A stretch of DNA of 64,000 nt from contig NZ_CP049270.1 of assembly GCF_003048595.2 (NCBI RefSeq), positions 682,001 through 746,000 of the forward strand, written 5' to 3'. Origin of the DNA: Campylobacter concisus (lineage in GTDB: Bacteria > Campylobacterota > Campylobacteria > Campylobacterales > Campylobacteraceae). Made by a program: the position numbers and the translations under genes. Under the pieces are notes generated by a model. The model ran no database searches. It saw only the letters and a program-made list of their open reading frames with translations, and had not been told where the DNA came from. Below, piece after piece: positions 20,026-29,029 of this stretch; positions within the stretch are counted from its first letter, which is position 1, and every line of letters starts with the position of its first letter.

Positions 20026-20931
20026 ATGATTTACGATAACATCGTTAAAACGATTGGTAATACACCTATTGTAAAGATAAAAACAGGTGCTGATGAAGCC
20101 GAAATTTATGTAAAATTAGAGTTTTTTAACCCAGGTGGCTCTGTAAAAGATAGGATCGCATTTAATATGATAACTAAAATGCTAGCTGACGGTACGCTAA
20201 AATATGGTGATACTATCGTTGAGCCAACGAGTGGAAATACTGGCATTGGTGTAGCGATGTGCGGTGCTGCACTTGGTTTTAAAGTGATACTTTGCATGCC
20301 AGAGAGCATGAGTATCGAAAGACGCAAAATAGTGGCTGCTTATGGCGCACAGCTTGAGCTTACTCCAGCGTCTGGTGGTATGAAAGCAGCGATCGCAAGA
20401 GCTACAGAGCTAGCAGCTCAGCCAAATCATATAATGCTAAGCCAGTTTGAAAACAAGTATAACCCACAAGCTCACGAACTAACAACAGCTGCTGAAATTG
20501 TGGCTGATTTTAGTAAGCTTGATGCATTTGTAGCTGGTGTTGGCACAGGTGGTACAATAAGTGGCGTAGCAAAGATTTTAAAAGAAAAGGGCTATGATAC
20601 TAAGATCATCGCAGTTGAGCCTGAAGCATCGCCGGTTTTAAGTGGTGGCAACCCAGGACCACATAAAATTCAAGGCATTGGAGCCGGATTTTTACCAAAT
20701 ACTATGAATATGAGCCTAGTTAGCGAGGTAGAAAAAGTAAGCAACGATGACGCACTAAACGCAGCTAGAGCAATCGCTAAAAGTGATGGACTCATGATAG
20801 GTATAAGCGGTGGTGCTGCTTACGTGGCTGCAAAAAGAGTGGCTAAAAGACTTGGCGCTGGCAAAAAAGTACTTTTCATAGCTCCAGATAATGGCGAAAG
20901 ATACTTAAGCACAGAGCTTTACGGAGCATAA
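20026..20931 (+). CDS. cysK: Cysteine synthase A
   Basis: PLP enzyme making cysteine from O-acetylserine and sulfide. The PLP lysine is K41 in [12 protein letters not shown]; the substrate loop [14 protein letters not shown] and the phosphate loop [11 protein letters not shown] are intact. I choose ATG 20026 because the ribosome site AGGAGG at 20016-20021 is 4 bases ahead; an in-frame GTG lies 3 bases earlier. Directly followed by cysE, its functional partner in the cysteine synthase complex. Confidence 0.97.
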   Translation: MIYDNIVKTIGNTPIVKIKTGADEAEIYVKLEFFNPGGSVKDRIAFNMITKMLADGTLKYGDTIVEPTSGNTGIGVAMCGAALGFKVILCMPESMSIERRKIVAAYGAQLELTPASGGMKAAIARATELAAQPNHIMLSQFENKYNPQAHELTTAAEIVADFSKLDAFVAGVGTGGTISGVAKILKEKGYDTKIIAVEPEASPVLSGGNPGPHKIQGIGAGFLPNTMNMSLVSEVEKVSNDDALNAARAIAKSDGLMIGISGGAAYVAAKRVAKRLGAGKKVLFIAPDNGERYLSTELYGA

Positions 20932-20935
20932 AAAT

Positions 20936-21487
20936 ATGTGGGAGAGTCTAAAAGAGCTAGTTCAAACCGTCCGTGAAAAAGACCCATCGGTACATAAGTG
21001 TTGCTTTTTAGCAATACTTATAAACACTCCTGGCATCCATGCGGTTTTGTTTCATAAAATTTCTCATTTTTTATATAAAAAAGAACATTTTTTTCTAGCT
21101 AGACTCATCTCACAAATTGCAAGATTTTTAACAGGCATCGAGATCCACCCTGGCGCAAAGATCGGTAGGAGATTTTTTATAGATCATGGCATGGGTGTGG
21201 TTATCGGTGAGACAGCTGAGATAGGCGATGATGTAATGATGTATCATCAAGTAACACTTGGAGGCACTGGAAAAGAGTGTGGCAAAAGGCATCCGACTGT
21301 AAAAAATGGCGTGACTATCGCAGCTGGCTCAAAGATACTAGGTGCCATAACTATCGGTGAAAATGCTAAGATCGGCGCAAACTCAGTCGTGTTAAAAAAT
21401 GTCCCAGCAAACGCGACAGTCGTTGGTATACCAGCGAGAATAGTTCGAGTAAATGGGACAAAATTTGAACCAGAGTTTATTATCTAA
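20936..21487 (+). CDS. cysE: Serine O-acetyltransferase
   Basis: Makes O-acetylserine for cysK, 4 bases downstream of it. Left-handed beta-helix built of hexapeptide repeats, with the active-site stretch [20 protein letters not shown] and [17 protein letters not shown]. It is a short form (183 residues), lacking much of the N-terminal helical domain of E. coli CysE (273). The C-terminus ends PEFII, and a terminal isoleucine is the feature by which CysE docks into CysK. Confidence 0.95.
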   Translation: MWESLKELVQTVREKDPSVHKCCFLAILINTPGIHAVLFHKISHFLYKKEHFFLARLISQIARFLTGIEIHPGAKIGRRFFIDHGMGVVIGETAEIGDDVMMYHQVTLGGTGKECGKRHPTVKNGVTIAAGSKILGAITIGENAKIGANSVVLKNVPANATVVGIPARIVRVNGTKFEPEFII

Positions 21488-21512
21488 TCTCAAAGACTAG
21501 ATAAATTTATTC

Positions 21513-21713
21513 TTACTTTTTATGCTTTAAAATTTGAGCATAAATTTCGTCTTTTAGTTTTAACTTCTCTTTCTTTAAATTATCAATTTCAGATGGTTTT
21601 GCCAGATTGTCGTCTATTTTTTTATTTAGTTCATCATGCTTTTTGCAAAGAGCAGCAAAACGAGCATCTGTTTTCTTTAGCTCATTTATAAGGTCTGTAT
21701 ATTCATGTAACAT
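21513..21713 (-). CDS. Small coiled-coil protein, YdcH/DUF465 family
   Basis: A 66-residue, almost entirely helical, charged protein. LKKTDARFAALCKKHDELNKKI and the later LKKEKLKLKDEIYAQI are typical of DUF465, small cytoplasmic proteins of unknown function. Convergent with cysE. The ATG has the ribosome site AGGAG on the minus strand. Confidence 0.82.
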   Translation of the reverse strand: MLHEYTDLINELKKTDARFAALCKKHDELNKKIDDNLAKPSEIDNLKKEKLKLKDEIYAQILKHKK

Positions 21714-21828
21714 ATCGGCTCCTATAAAAATTTGAGAAATTTTATCAAGACTTTGTAAATACTTGGATATAAAAAAGGCGCTAAGCTATTGCTTAAATTT
21801 TTAAAAAGAGCGAGTAGAAAAATTTATT

Positions 21829-22959
21829 TTATACGTATTTAAATTCTTCAGGTTTGTGTTTGCTTTTTACAACACGCTTGGTTAGACGTATTCCATCAAC
21901 GGTACCGATAACCAAAAGTTTTGATCCTGTCCCCACTAATGTATCGCCATTTGGCATTGGTACAAAATTATTATTTATATCTCTAATGCCCACTATGTCT
22001 GCATTTGTTATATTTCGTAGATGAGTTTCTTTTAATCTTTTAAATCTTATCCAAGAATAATCAGGCACAAGAATTTCTTCTATATCGATAGGTGAATTTT
22101 TTGTATACAAAAACTGCTCTAATAAATTTTCCATGTCCGGCCTTACGCTCATAGCACTTAACCGCTGTGCGACTAAGCGAGATGGGCTTACCACATTGTC
22201 AGCGCCTAATTTTTTTAATCTTTGCGTATCGTCTTCTGTCTCTGCATTTGTGATGATATGATAAGGCTTTCTGCGACCTATCTCTTTTTCATAAAGTCTT
22301 ACAGATGCTATAAGGGCGATGTTATCAGCAATATTTGAGCTAAGAGTTATAAGACCTTTTGCGCTTGATAGATGTGTTTTTAAAAAGGCAATTTGTGTAT
22401 GTGGCTGAGCTTTTATGAAATATGGATATTTATAAATTTGAGCTAGCTCTGCGATATCTTCTCTGTCATCGACCACTACAAAAGGTATATGATTTTCGCG
22501 AAATTGAGCACTAAGTTCTATTGTGTATAGATTGTGATAACAAATAACGAAGTGATTTTTTAGTCTTGCGATCCTATAAAGCATGCGTCGTTCCTTTAAA
22601 ATGCTAATTAATGTACCTCTTTTTAAAACCTCAACCACAATACCGATCGATAGTGTAAATATAATAAAACCAATAAGTATAAACGTGATAGTAAAAATTC
22701 TGCCCTTTGGAGTTATTGGAGCAACTTCGGTAAAGCCAACTGTTGTAAAAGTCATACCAGCTTGGTAAAAGGCATCTATTAGCGAGAAATTATCTATTAA
22801 GACATAACCTAATGTTCCAAAAAGTAACAGCAATACGACTGAAATTAGTGGAAATCTAAAAGGTTTTAATTGTTCGTAAAGCTCAGTATCTAGGCTTATT
22901 TCTGGTTTTGTAGAGTTTGACCAGTTGAGGAATTTTAAAAGTCTTGAGAGAAAAGACAT
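21829..22959 (-). CDS. Potassium channel with RCK (TrkA-N/TrkA-C) regulatory domains
   Basis: Two-helix ion channel: TM1 about 36-55, pore loop with selectivity filter TTVGF at 72-76, TM2 about 89-110, then a cytoplasmic RCK region (about 134-280) and a TrkA-C domain (about 285-376). MthK/Kch-type channels move K+ and open in response to ligand bound by RCK. The usual nucleotide-binding GxGxxG is replaced by YHNLYT (from 141), so NAD(H) binding is doubtful. The filter reads TVGF rather than TVGYG. Just downstream of rpmB (minus strand). Confidence 0.88.
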   Translation of the reverse strand: MSFLSRLLKFLNWSNSTKPEISLDTELYEQLKPFRFPLISVVLLLLFGTLGYVLIDNFSLIDAFYQAGMTFTTVGFTEVAPITPKGRIFTITFILIGFIIFTLSIGIVVEVLKRGTLISILKERRMLYRIARLKNHFVICYHNLYTIELSAQFRENHIPFVVVDDREDIAELAQIYKYPYFIKAQPHTQIAFLKTHLSSAKGLITLSSNIADNIALIASVRLYEKEIGRRKPYHIITNAETEDDTQRLKKLGADNVVSPSRLVAQRLSAMSVRPDMENLLEQFLYTKNSPIDIEEILVPDYSWIRFKRLKETHLRNITNADIVGIRDINNNFVPMPNGDTLVGTGSKLLVIGTVDGIRLTKRVVKSKHKPEEFKYV

Positions 22960-22982
22960 AAATTCCTCTTCATTTTATATTC

Positions 22983-23174
22983 TTAGTTTGATTGTTTTTT
23001 CATCGTTCTTAGAGTAGAAGCAGCAACTTTTATCTTTCTTGTAGTACCATCTTCTAGTGTAACGCGAATCGTTCTAAGATTTGGCAAGAATCTTCTTTTA
23101 GTTTTATTGTTAGCGTGGCTCACATTGTTGCCTATCATCGGTCCTTTGCCTGTTATCGCACATCTTTTTGACAT
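22983..23174 (-). CDS. rpmB: 50S ribosomal protein L28
   Basis: A 63-residue ribosomal protein; [20 protein letters not shown] and [14 protein letters not shown] are diagnostic. No zinc-binding cysteine pairs, only C5. The first gene of the leftward unit rpmB - K+ channel. The ribosome site AAGGAAAAAAA lies ahead of the ATG. Confidence 0.98.
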   Translation of the reverse strand: MSKRCAITGKGPMIGNNVSHANNKTKRRFLPNLRTIRVTLEDGTTRKIKVAASTLRTMKKQSN

Positions 23175-23300
23175 TTTTTTTCCTTATAAACAAAAATTTC
23201 TGCTGATTTTATCTAAAACAAACAAAAGTAATGCTTAAATAGATTCTTTTTTAAAAGAATTGATTTTTATTAATAATCTAGATAAAATAACACCTTTGCC

Positions 23301-23306
23301 TATAAT
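23301..23306 (+). promoter_or_regulatory. Candidate -10 box for the HDOD operon
   Basis: A consensus TATAAT in an AT-rich, periodically T-rich stretch, 41 bases before the HDOD gene; a good sigma-70 promoter candidate for 23348-25464 and possibly on into rpe. Confidence 0.5.
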
Positions 23307-23347
23307 TATAAATAGCAAAAATATTTAGAAATCTTGAGTGATATAAA

Positions 23348-24094
23348 ATGCTTAGTAAAGAGTTGATCGAAAAAAATGTTGATTTTGTTTTACAGATGCC
23401 AACTCTTTTTGAAAAGGTCGAGCGTTTTTTATTAGCTGGTAATCTAACTGAGGCAGTTACTACTTTACAAAATATAGCATCTTTTAAAACTTATTTTAAC
23501 TCCATTTTTAAACGTGCAAAATTTGATATTCCTTATGATGGCAACGATTTGGTAGTAATAGTAAATATGCTTGGCATTGATACTTTTAGAGCGATAGTGC
23601 TTTCTTATTTTATATTTTTAAAATCCCCAAAAATTTATAAGGTATTTAATTTTAAAATAGTCGATTTGATAGAGCTTAATGCTAAAATTTTATCAGATTG
23701 GCTAAAGGTATTAAATTCTTTTAAAGAAAAGCACTATAACTATTTATCGCTTGCTCCGTATTCTATAGCCTGTATTATAGTGTGTGAGAATTTATTTTCG
23801 AAATTTCCATCTTATATGTCAGATGTTATTTCGTATTCTGATGTAAGCTATAATAAAATTTTACAAAAAAAATATGGCTTTAGTCTTTGGGATATTTTTT
23901 TAAAAGCAATGAATATGAGTAAGCAATCATTAAGCAAGATTGATAAAGAGATGCTTTGTTTTTTTAAAATTTTACTCTCTTATGAGTCCAGCAGGTCTGA
24001 ATTTTATGATTTTGGAGTTGATAAAATTTTAGATATCAATGTTTATCCAGAGATGCAAACCATTATATTTATTAAAAAAGCTCTACAAAAATGA
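23348..24094 (+). CDS. HDOD-like signalling domain protein
   Basis: A 248-residue soluble, all-helical protein. The pattern VLQMPTLFEKVERFLL, then two dozen residues on NIASFKTYFNSIF, then VNMLGIDTFRAIVLSYFIF matches the HDOD core (proline entry, spacer helix, and the LG...R...L helix). HDOD domains lack HD phosphohydrolase residues and act in signalling. It overlaps the next gene by 4 bases (ATGA), whose product has STAS- and CheX-like regions. Very AT-rich. Family call is by pattern; no direct functional evidence. Confidence 0.65.
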   Translation: MLSKELIEKNVDFVLQMPTLFEKVERFLLAGNLTEAVTTLQNIASFKTYFNSIFKRAKFDIPYDGNDLVVIVNMLGIDTFRAIVLSYFIFLKSPKIYKVFNFKIVDLIELNAKILSDWLKVLNSFKEKHYNYLSLAPYSIACIIVCENLFSKFPSYMSDVISYSDVSYNKILQKKYGFSLWDIFLKAMNMSKQSLSKIDKEMLCFFKILLSYESSRSEFYDFGVDKILDINVYPEMQTIIFIKKALQK

Positions 24095-25464
24095 AATTAA
24101 CTTTTAATGGTTCTATGGCAATTATAAGGCCTTTTGGTTTTTTGGAAGCAGAGAATGTTCCATTAAAATTAAGTGAAAAATATATAAACCAAATTTCATC
24201 GCGTGATATCAGTGCTATACTGCTTTCACTAAAAAATGTTACATTTTTTAGCCCTATTTGGCTTGGTAGAGTAATTGAAAATTTAAGCGAAGAAGCGCAA
24301 AAACTTGGCGTGGTATTTGCGATTTGCGATTACAATGAAATTTTTTATGAATTGATGATGAGAACAGTTAAGAATATTTTAAATATTTCAATGTTTGAAA
24401 GTGAAAATATCGCAAGCTTGTTTTTAAATAAATTTCTAAACAATGCAAATGACAAAGTATTCATTTATAACTCAACTGAGCAGTACAAGCACTATTTAGC
24501 TAATTATCTCAAAAATCGCTCATTTAATGTGGTTGAGGCTAGAGATGCGACCGAGTTTAATAAAAAAAAGAATTTATATAGTTATGCAGTATCACAGCTA
24601 AATCATGTAAGATTAAGACAAAATCAGATAGATACTTTTATAAAAGATGGTGTCGTTATTTATGCCATAAAAAGTTTTATGGACTCAGATTTTATTGAAG
24701 ATTTTGATATGTCAGCTCATGACATTATGCTAAAAATCGGATATAAATTTTTTATTTTATGGGTAAATATTTCCGGTGCTCTAAATATAAGGGGTGCAAA
24801 ATTTCTAATCAAACTTGCTAGCATTAGCAAAAGATCAGGTGCATTTATTTCGCTTTGTGGCATAAACGAATCAAATTTATCTATTGAATTAGTAACGTAT
24901 CTTAAAGATGCAAATATATTTATCTATAAAAATTTAAATGACTTTTACAAAGACGACACTATTTTTTATCTTAAAAAAAGAGACTTTGATGCAGAGCCGG
25001 TAGATATTAACAAGAGCGTTGCTCAAATTTCATTTTATGTGACGCAAATTGCGAGCAAAATTATCTCACAATTAGCAGAAGAAGAAATTTTGTGTGTTGA
25101 TACCAAAGTTAGTGCACTTGACATAGAGGATGAGTGCGATTATTTGCGTATTTGTGTTCAGTATTATGGTGATATTTACGCAAGAGTGCTATTTGGAGTA
25201 AAAAAAGATAAATTAGACAAAATTTGCTCTATTTTTATGCCTGAAGGCAATGATTCAAATGATTATTTAAGTGGATATTCTCAAATTTTTAGTATCATTA
25301 CAGATAAATTTTTGACTCATCTTTGGCAAAAAGGCATAAAAGTAAAAGTTAGCTTGCCTAAAATTTTATCTGATGATGTTTTTTTCGATCACAATAGTGT
25401 AGGCATCATGAATAGACTAGATGTAAAAGATGATGAAATAGGCTTTGTATTTGTAACCAAGTGA
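24091..25464 (+). CDS. Putative STAS - STAS-like - CheX-like protein
   Basis: A 457-residue soluble protein. Residues 1-110 look like a STAS domain: alternating beta strands and amphipathic helices with DISAILLSLKNVTFFSPIWL and LGVVFAICDYN. A second, weaker copy seems to lie at about 165-290 (KFFILWVNISGALNIRGAKFL, cut here at motif level). Residues about 310-445 resemble CheX/CheC: YARVLFGVKKDKL, then GYSQIFSIITDKFLTHLW, then KVSLPKIL, the order found in CheX phosphatases. Translationally coupled to the HDOD gene and 9 bases before rpe. The name is inference; a stand-alone function is unknown. Confidence 0.5.
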   Translation: MKLTFNGSMAIIRPFGFLEAENVPLKLSEKYINQISSRDISAILLSLKNVTFFSPIWLGRVIENLSEEAQKLGVVFAICDYNEIFYELMMRTVKNILNISMFESENIASLFLNKFLNNANDKVFIYNSTEQYKHYLANYLKNRSFNVVEARDATEFNKKKNLYSYAVSQLNHVRLRQNQIDTFIKDGVVIYAIKSFMDSDFIEDFDMSAHDIMLKIGYKFFILWVNISGALNIRGAKFLIKLASISKRSGAFISLCGINESNLSIELVTYLKDANIFIYKNLNDFYKDDTIFYLKKRDFDAEPVDINKSVAQISFYVTQIASKIISQLAEEEILCVDTKVSALDIEDECDYLRICVQYYGDIYARVLFGVKKDKLDKICSIFMPEGNDSNDYLSGYSQIFSIITDKFLTHLWQKGIKVKVSLPKILSDDVFFDHNSVGIMNRLDVKDDEIGFVFVTK

Positions 25465-25473
25465 GGAGAAGAA

Positions 25474-26121
25474 ATGTATGTTGCACCTAGTATTTTATCG
25501 GCTGATTTTGGAAATTTGGCAGCTGAGATAAGAGCCATTTGCGAGGCTGGGTGCGATCTGGTGCATGTTGATGTTATGGATGGGCATTTTGTGCCAAATC
25601 TAACCATCGGACCAGTTGTGGTAAATGCCGTTGCAAAGGCCGCTACAAAGCCGCTTGATATACATTTGATGGTTGAAAATAACTCATTTTTTGCTGACCT
25701 TTTCTTACCGCTAAAGCCAAAATTTCTAACCTTTCACATCGAAGAAGAGAAGCACCCAATGAGACTCATTGATCACATCAGGAAAAATGACGTTAGCCCT
25801 GGCATCGTGCTAAATCCACACACGCCAGTTAGTGCGATTGAGCATATCATTGATGAAGTCGATATGGTGCTTTTGATGAGTGTAAATCCTGGCTTTGGCG
25901 GTCAGAAATTTATGCCAGTTGTGCTTGAAAAAACAAGGGCGCTAAGAGAGCTAATAGAGCGTAAAAACGCCAAGTGTCTCATTGAAGTGGACGGCGGCGT
26001 AAATGGACTAAATGCACCTGATCTTGAAGAGGCCGGAGCTGATATTTTGGTGGCTGGCAACTACATCTTCTCATCAAATTCTTACGAACAAGCCATCCGC
26101 GCCATAAAGCTTGAGTTTTGA
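25474..26121 (+). CDS. rpe: Ribulose-phosphate 3-epimerase
   Basis: Interconverts ribulose-5-phosphate and xylulose-5-phosphate in the pentose phosphate pathway. TIM barrel of 215 residues with the metal and catalytic residues in APSILSADF, HVDVMDGHFVPN, DIHLMVEN, MSVNPGFGGQKF and EVDGGVN. The ribosome site GAGGAG precedes the ATG. Its stop overlaps the TTG start of the exonuclease gene. Confidence 0.97.
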   Translation: MYVAPSILSADFGNLAAEIRAICEAGCDLVHVDVMDGHFVPNLTIGPVVVNAVAKAATKPLDIHLMVENNSFFADLFLPLKPKFLTFHIEEEKHPMRLIDHIRKNDVSPGIVLNPHTPVSAIEHIIDEVDMVLLMSVNPGFGGQKFMPVVLEKTRALRELIERKNAKCLIEVDGGVNGLNAPDLEEAGADILVAGNYIFSSNSYEQAIRAIKLEF

Positions 26122-26918
26122 AACCAAAAAAACAGCGTTTAGAAAATAGCATTGAAATTTTAGCTAGGCAAAATTTAAGCTATCATGAGTTTATTTTAAG
26201 ATTTAGTGATATTGAAGAAATTTCGTCGCTCATTGACGTTCGTGATCTTGATATGTGGCGAACCCTTGGGCTTGACATCACCAGAAATGAAGAGAATGAG
26301 ATCGAGCTTGGCACGAGATTTAGAGATATTAGTGAGCAGGAATTTTGCGTGGTTGATATCGAAACGACTGGTGGTACGACGAGCGGACAGATCATTGAAA
26401 TCGGTGCAATAAAAATGAAAAATGGCATTGAGATAGGGCGTTTTGAAAGCTTTGTAGCAGCTAATGTGGTGCCTGAAAATATCACCGAGCTAACCGGCAT
26501 AAAGGCGAGCGATCTAGTTGGCGCTCCAAATTTACTAAATGTACTTGAGCGGTTCAAAATTTTTCTTGGAACTAGCGCCTTTATCGCGCACAACGTAAAT
26601 TTTGACTACGGATTTATCTCTCATAGCCTAAATGAGATCGGCCTTGGCGTGTTGCTAAATAGAAAGCTTTGTACCATCGATCTTAGTCGCCGCACTATTG
26701 CTTCGCAAAAATACGGACTTGGCTCGCTAAAAGAGCTTCTTGGCATAAACAATACCCACCACAGAGCGTTAAATGACGCAATAGCAGCAGCTGAAATTTT
26801 TAAAGTCTGCCTCACACGCCTACCTTTTAGTATCCAAACTACAGAGGATCTCATAAGCTTTAGCAAAACAGCTCCAAGTGTGAAGCTAAAACCTGAACCA
26901 GTTTTGTGTGCGAATTAG
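26118..26918 (+). CDS. dnaQ: DnaQ-like 3'-5' exonuclease (DNA polymerase III epsilon type)
   Basis: DEDDh exonuclease: Exo I FCVVDIETTGG (about 77-87), Exo II AHNVNFDYGFI, Exo III HHRALNDAIAAAEIF. It could be the replicative proofreading subunit or a UvrC-independent repair exonuclease; the rpe-dnaQ order is the one in C. jejuni. About 70 residues precede Exo I, more than in E. coli epsilon, and there is no clear C-terminal clamp-binding region. Start is TTG (26118), whose bases overlap the rpe stop as TTGA. Confidence 0.88.
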   Translation: MKPKKQRLENSIEILARQNLSYHEFILRFSDIEEISSLIDVRDLDMWRTLGLDITRNEENEIELGTRFRDISEQEFCVVDIETTGGTTSGQIIEIGAIKMKNGIEIGRFESFVAANVVPENITELTGIKASDLVGAPNLLNVLERFKIFLGTSAFIAHNVNFDYGFISHSLNEIGLGVLLNRKLCTIDLSRRTIASQKYGLGSLKELLGINNTHHRALNDAIAAAEIFKVCLTRLPFSIQTTEDLISFSKTAPSVKLKPEPVLCAN

Positions 26919-27024
26919 CGGTAAAAAATTATCCATAATCCTAAATTTAATCATTAATTTTTATGCGATCTTTGTTTTTAAAGGATTGTGGGCAGTTTGC
27001 TAAATTTTACAAAAAAGGAGGCAA

Positions 27025-27465
27025 ATGAGCCAGAAAAATTTAGTTTCAAATTTTATCTCAGCTGACGATGAGATACTCGCTTTTTTATCAAATTTTAGCA
27101 ATAAGTGGTGCGTGAGTAACGATGGGGCGAAATTTATAGAGCAAAATTTTACCTTCATTGGCTCAAAGCCAGTTTTGCAAAATTTAAAAGATTACAAAAC
27201 GGCTGAATATAAAAATTTTGCAGACATTAAAAAATTCCTCAGCTCAAATCTAAGCATCAAAAGTAAAATTTTAAGTGGCGATATAAACTACATCGGCGAC
27301 AACTTAACAAATATAGAGATTAAATTTACACCTGAGGATTTTTACGATTTTTTAAAATTTATAGTTGAAAATATCCCAGAGCATCACTATTTTTGTAGTC
27401 CCAAGGAGGGCTGGATATTGTTTATTGCGATGGAGGGATATGTGGAATTTGGTGTTTTGCACTAA
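27025..27465 (+). CDS. Hypothetical protein
   Basis: I do not recognise this 146-residue soluble protein. It is mixed alpha/beta, rich in phenylalanine and asparagine, without signal peptide or membrane segment; the C-terminal part contains HHYFCSPKEGWILF and EGYVEFGVLH. It has an excellent ribosome site (AAGGAGG, 27015-27021) and normal local codon use, so it is surely expressed. It stands alone between dnaQ and the NSS transporter. Confidence 0.75.
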   Translation: MSQKNLVSNFISADDEILAFLSNFSNKWCVSNDGAKFIEQNFTFIGSKPVLQNLKDYKTAEYKNFADIKKFLSSNLSIKSKILSGDINYIGDNLTNIEIKFTPEDFYDFLKFIVENIPEHHYFCSPKEGWILFIAMEGYVEFGVLH

Positions 27466-27613
27466 TAAATTTATTTTTAAGCAGTTGTCTAAAATTGTTC
27501 ATAAAAACAAAACGTGAAAGAAAAATTATTCGTAAAAATTCTTAAAATTAACAAAAAACTGGGCTTGCATCCTAACACCGCTTGTTGCTAGCAAAATTTA
27601 ATCAATTTTTTTA

Positions 27614-27619
27614 TATAAT
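27614..27619 (+). promoter_or_regulatory. -10 box for the NSS transporter
   Basis: TATAAT in TTATATAATC, 25 bases before the ATG at 27645. It supports the shorter start of that gene, since a longer open frame would begin upstream of this promoter. Confidence 0.55.
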
Positions 27620-27644
27620 CCCTATTTTTCATAAAGGCAAAAAG

Positions 27645-29018
27645 ATGGATAGAAAATCTTGGAGTTCAAGGCTCACATACATTTTAGCTGTTGCAGGAGC
27701 TACGGTCGGCTTTGGTGCGACGTGGCGTTTTCCGTATTTGGTGGGGCAAAATGGTGGTGGTGCCTATGTGCTCGTGTTTTGTATCGCGATGATCGTGATT
27801 GGCATACCGATGATTTTAGTTGAAAACGCGATCGGTAGACGTCTAAAATGCAACGCTGTGGATGCTTTTGGTGGATCAATAAATGGCAAAAAGATCAGCA
27901 AAAAGTGGCAGATCGTTGGCTGGATGGGGCTTGTTGGTGCTTTTGGTATCATGGCTTACTATATGGTTATTGGCGGCTGGGTGCTAAACTATATCGCCCA
28001 AATTTCATTTGGTTTACTTGATCTCTCACATGTGGTTAGTTTTGAGGAGACAAGTGCGTTTTATGAGCAAAATATCGTAAGCAATCCACTTGCTATCAGC
28101 TTTGCGACTCTTGTTTTTGTGCTAGTTAATTACGCTATTTTGGTACAAGGTGCGGTCGGTGGTATCGAGCGATCAGCGAAATTTTTAATGCCGCTACTTT
28201 TTATTTTAATGCTTATTATGATCGCTAAAAATATCACACTTGATGGTGCAATAGAGGGCGTAAAATTTTACTTAACACCTAATTTCTCAAAGATAAATTT
28301 AAAGCTTTTTGTTGATGTTTTGGGGCAGGTCTTTTTTGCTCTTTCGCTTGGATTTGGTGTGATGATCACGCTTTCTAGCTTTGTGAAAAAGGATGAGGGT
28401 TTGGTTAAAATTTCTATCATTACAGGTATTTTAAATACGGTAATTGCCGTGCTTGCAGGATTTATGATTTTTCCTTCTCTTTTTAGCTACGGTGTATCGC
28501 CAGATAGCGGCCCAAGCCTCGTGTTTAAGAGCCTGCCGATCGTTTTTTCACACATGCCATTTGGTGGTTTTTTCGCGGTTGCGTTTTTCGCACTATTAAT
28601 GATCGCTGCACTTACAACATCGCTACCAATATATGAAGTAATAATCACAACACTTCAAGAAAAATTTAAAATAAAACGCAAGAAAGCAATATTTTTAGTC
28701 CTTGGAGGTATATTTATTTTAGGAAATTTGCCTTCGCTGATGGCTACAAACATACTAAGTCACGTAAGCATTTTTGGTAAGAATATTTTTGATGCATATG
28801 ATGCAATAAGCGCAACAATATTTTTTGTATTTACATCATTTGGTTGTGCAATATTCGTAGGTTGGGTGCTAAAAGATGATGCAAAAAAAGAGATTTTGCA
28901 AGGTAGTGAAAAACATGCAAAACTAATAAATATCTGGTTTTGGTATATCAAATTCGTCGTACCGTTTATCATTTTGGTGCTTTTTATCAGCTCGTTTTAC
29001 GATAATTTTTTGAAATAG
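27645..29018 (+). CDS. Sodium-dependent transporter, NSS (SNF) family
   Basis: LeuT-fold symporter, probably for an amino acid. The N-terminal half of the first helix is GFGATWRFPYLVGQNGGGAYVL, the family's sodium/substrate unwound region; 11-12 helices follow. The open frame extends upstream to 27582, but the TATAAT at 27614 and the site AAAGG at 27633-27637 place the start at 27645 (MDRKSWSS, 457 residues). Substrate cannot be told from sequence; tyrosine, tryptophan or leucine are known for relatives. Confidence 0.93.
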   Translation: MDRKSWSSRLTYILAVAGATVGFGATWRFPYLVGQNGGGAYVLVFCIAMIVIGIPMILVENAIGRRLKCNAVDAFGGSINGKKISKKWQIVGWMGLVGAFGIMAYYMVIGGWVLNYIAQISFGLLDLSHVVSFEETSAFYEQNIVSNPLAISFATLVFVLVNYAILVQGAVGGIERSAKFLMPLLFILMLIMIAKNITLDGAIEGVKFYLTPNFSKINLKLFVDVLGQVFFALSLGFGVMITLSSFVKKDEGLVKISIITGILNTVIAVLAGFMIFPSLFSYGVSPDSGPSLVFKSLPIVFSHMPFGGFFAVAFFALLMIAALTTSLPIYEVIITTLQEKFKIKRKKAIFLVLGGIFILGNLPSLMATNILSHVSIFGKNIFDAYDAISATIFFVFTSFGCAIFVGWVLKDDAKKEILQGSEKHAKLINIWFWYIKFVVPFIILVLFISSFYDNFLK

Positions 29019-29029
29019 GGCGTAAAAAT

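Noticed and set aside
27582..27644. Upstream extension of the NSS transporter by 21 residues
   Set aside because: A TATAAT and the only good ribosome site lie inside the extension, and the extra residues do not resemble NSS N-termini.
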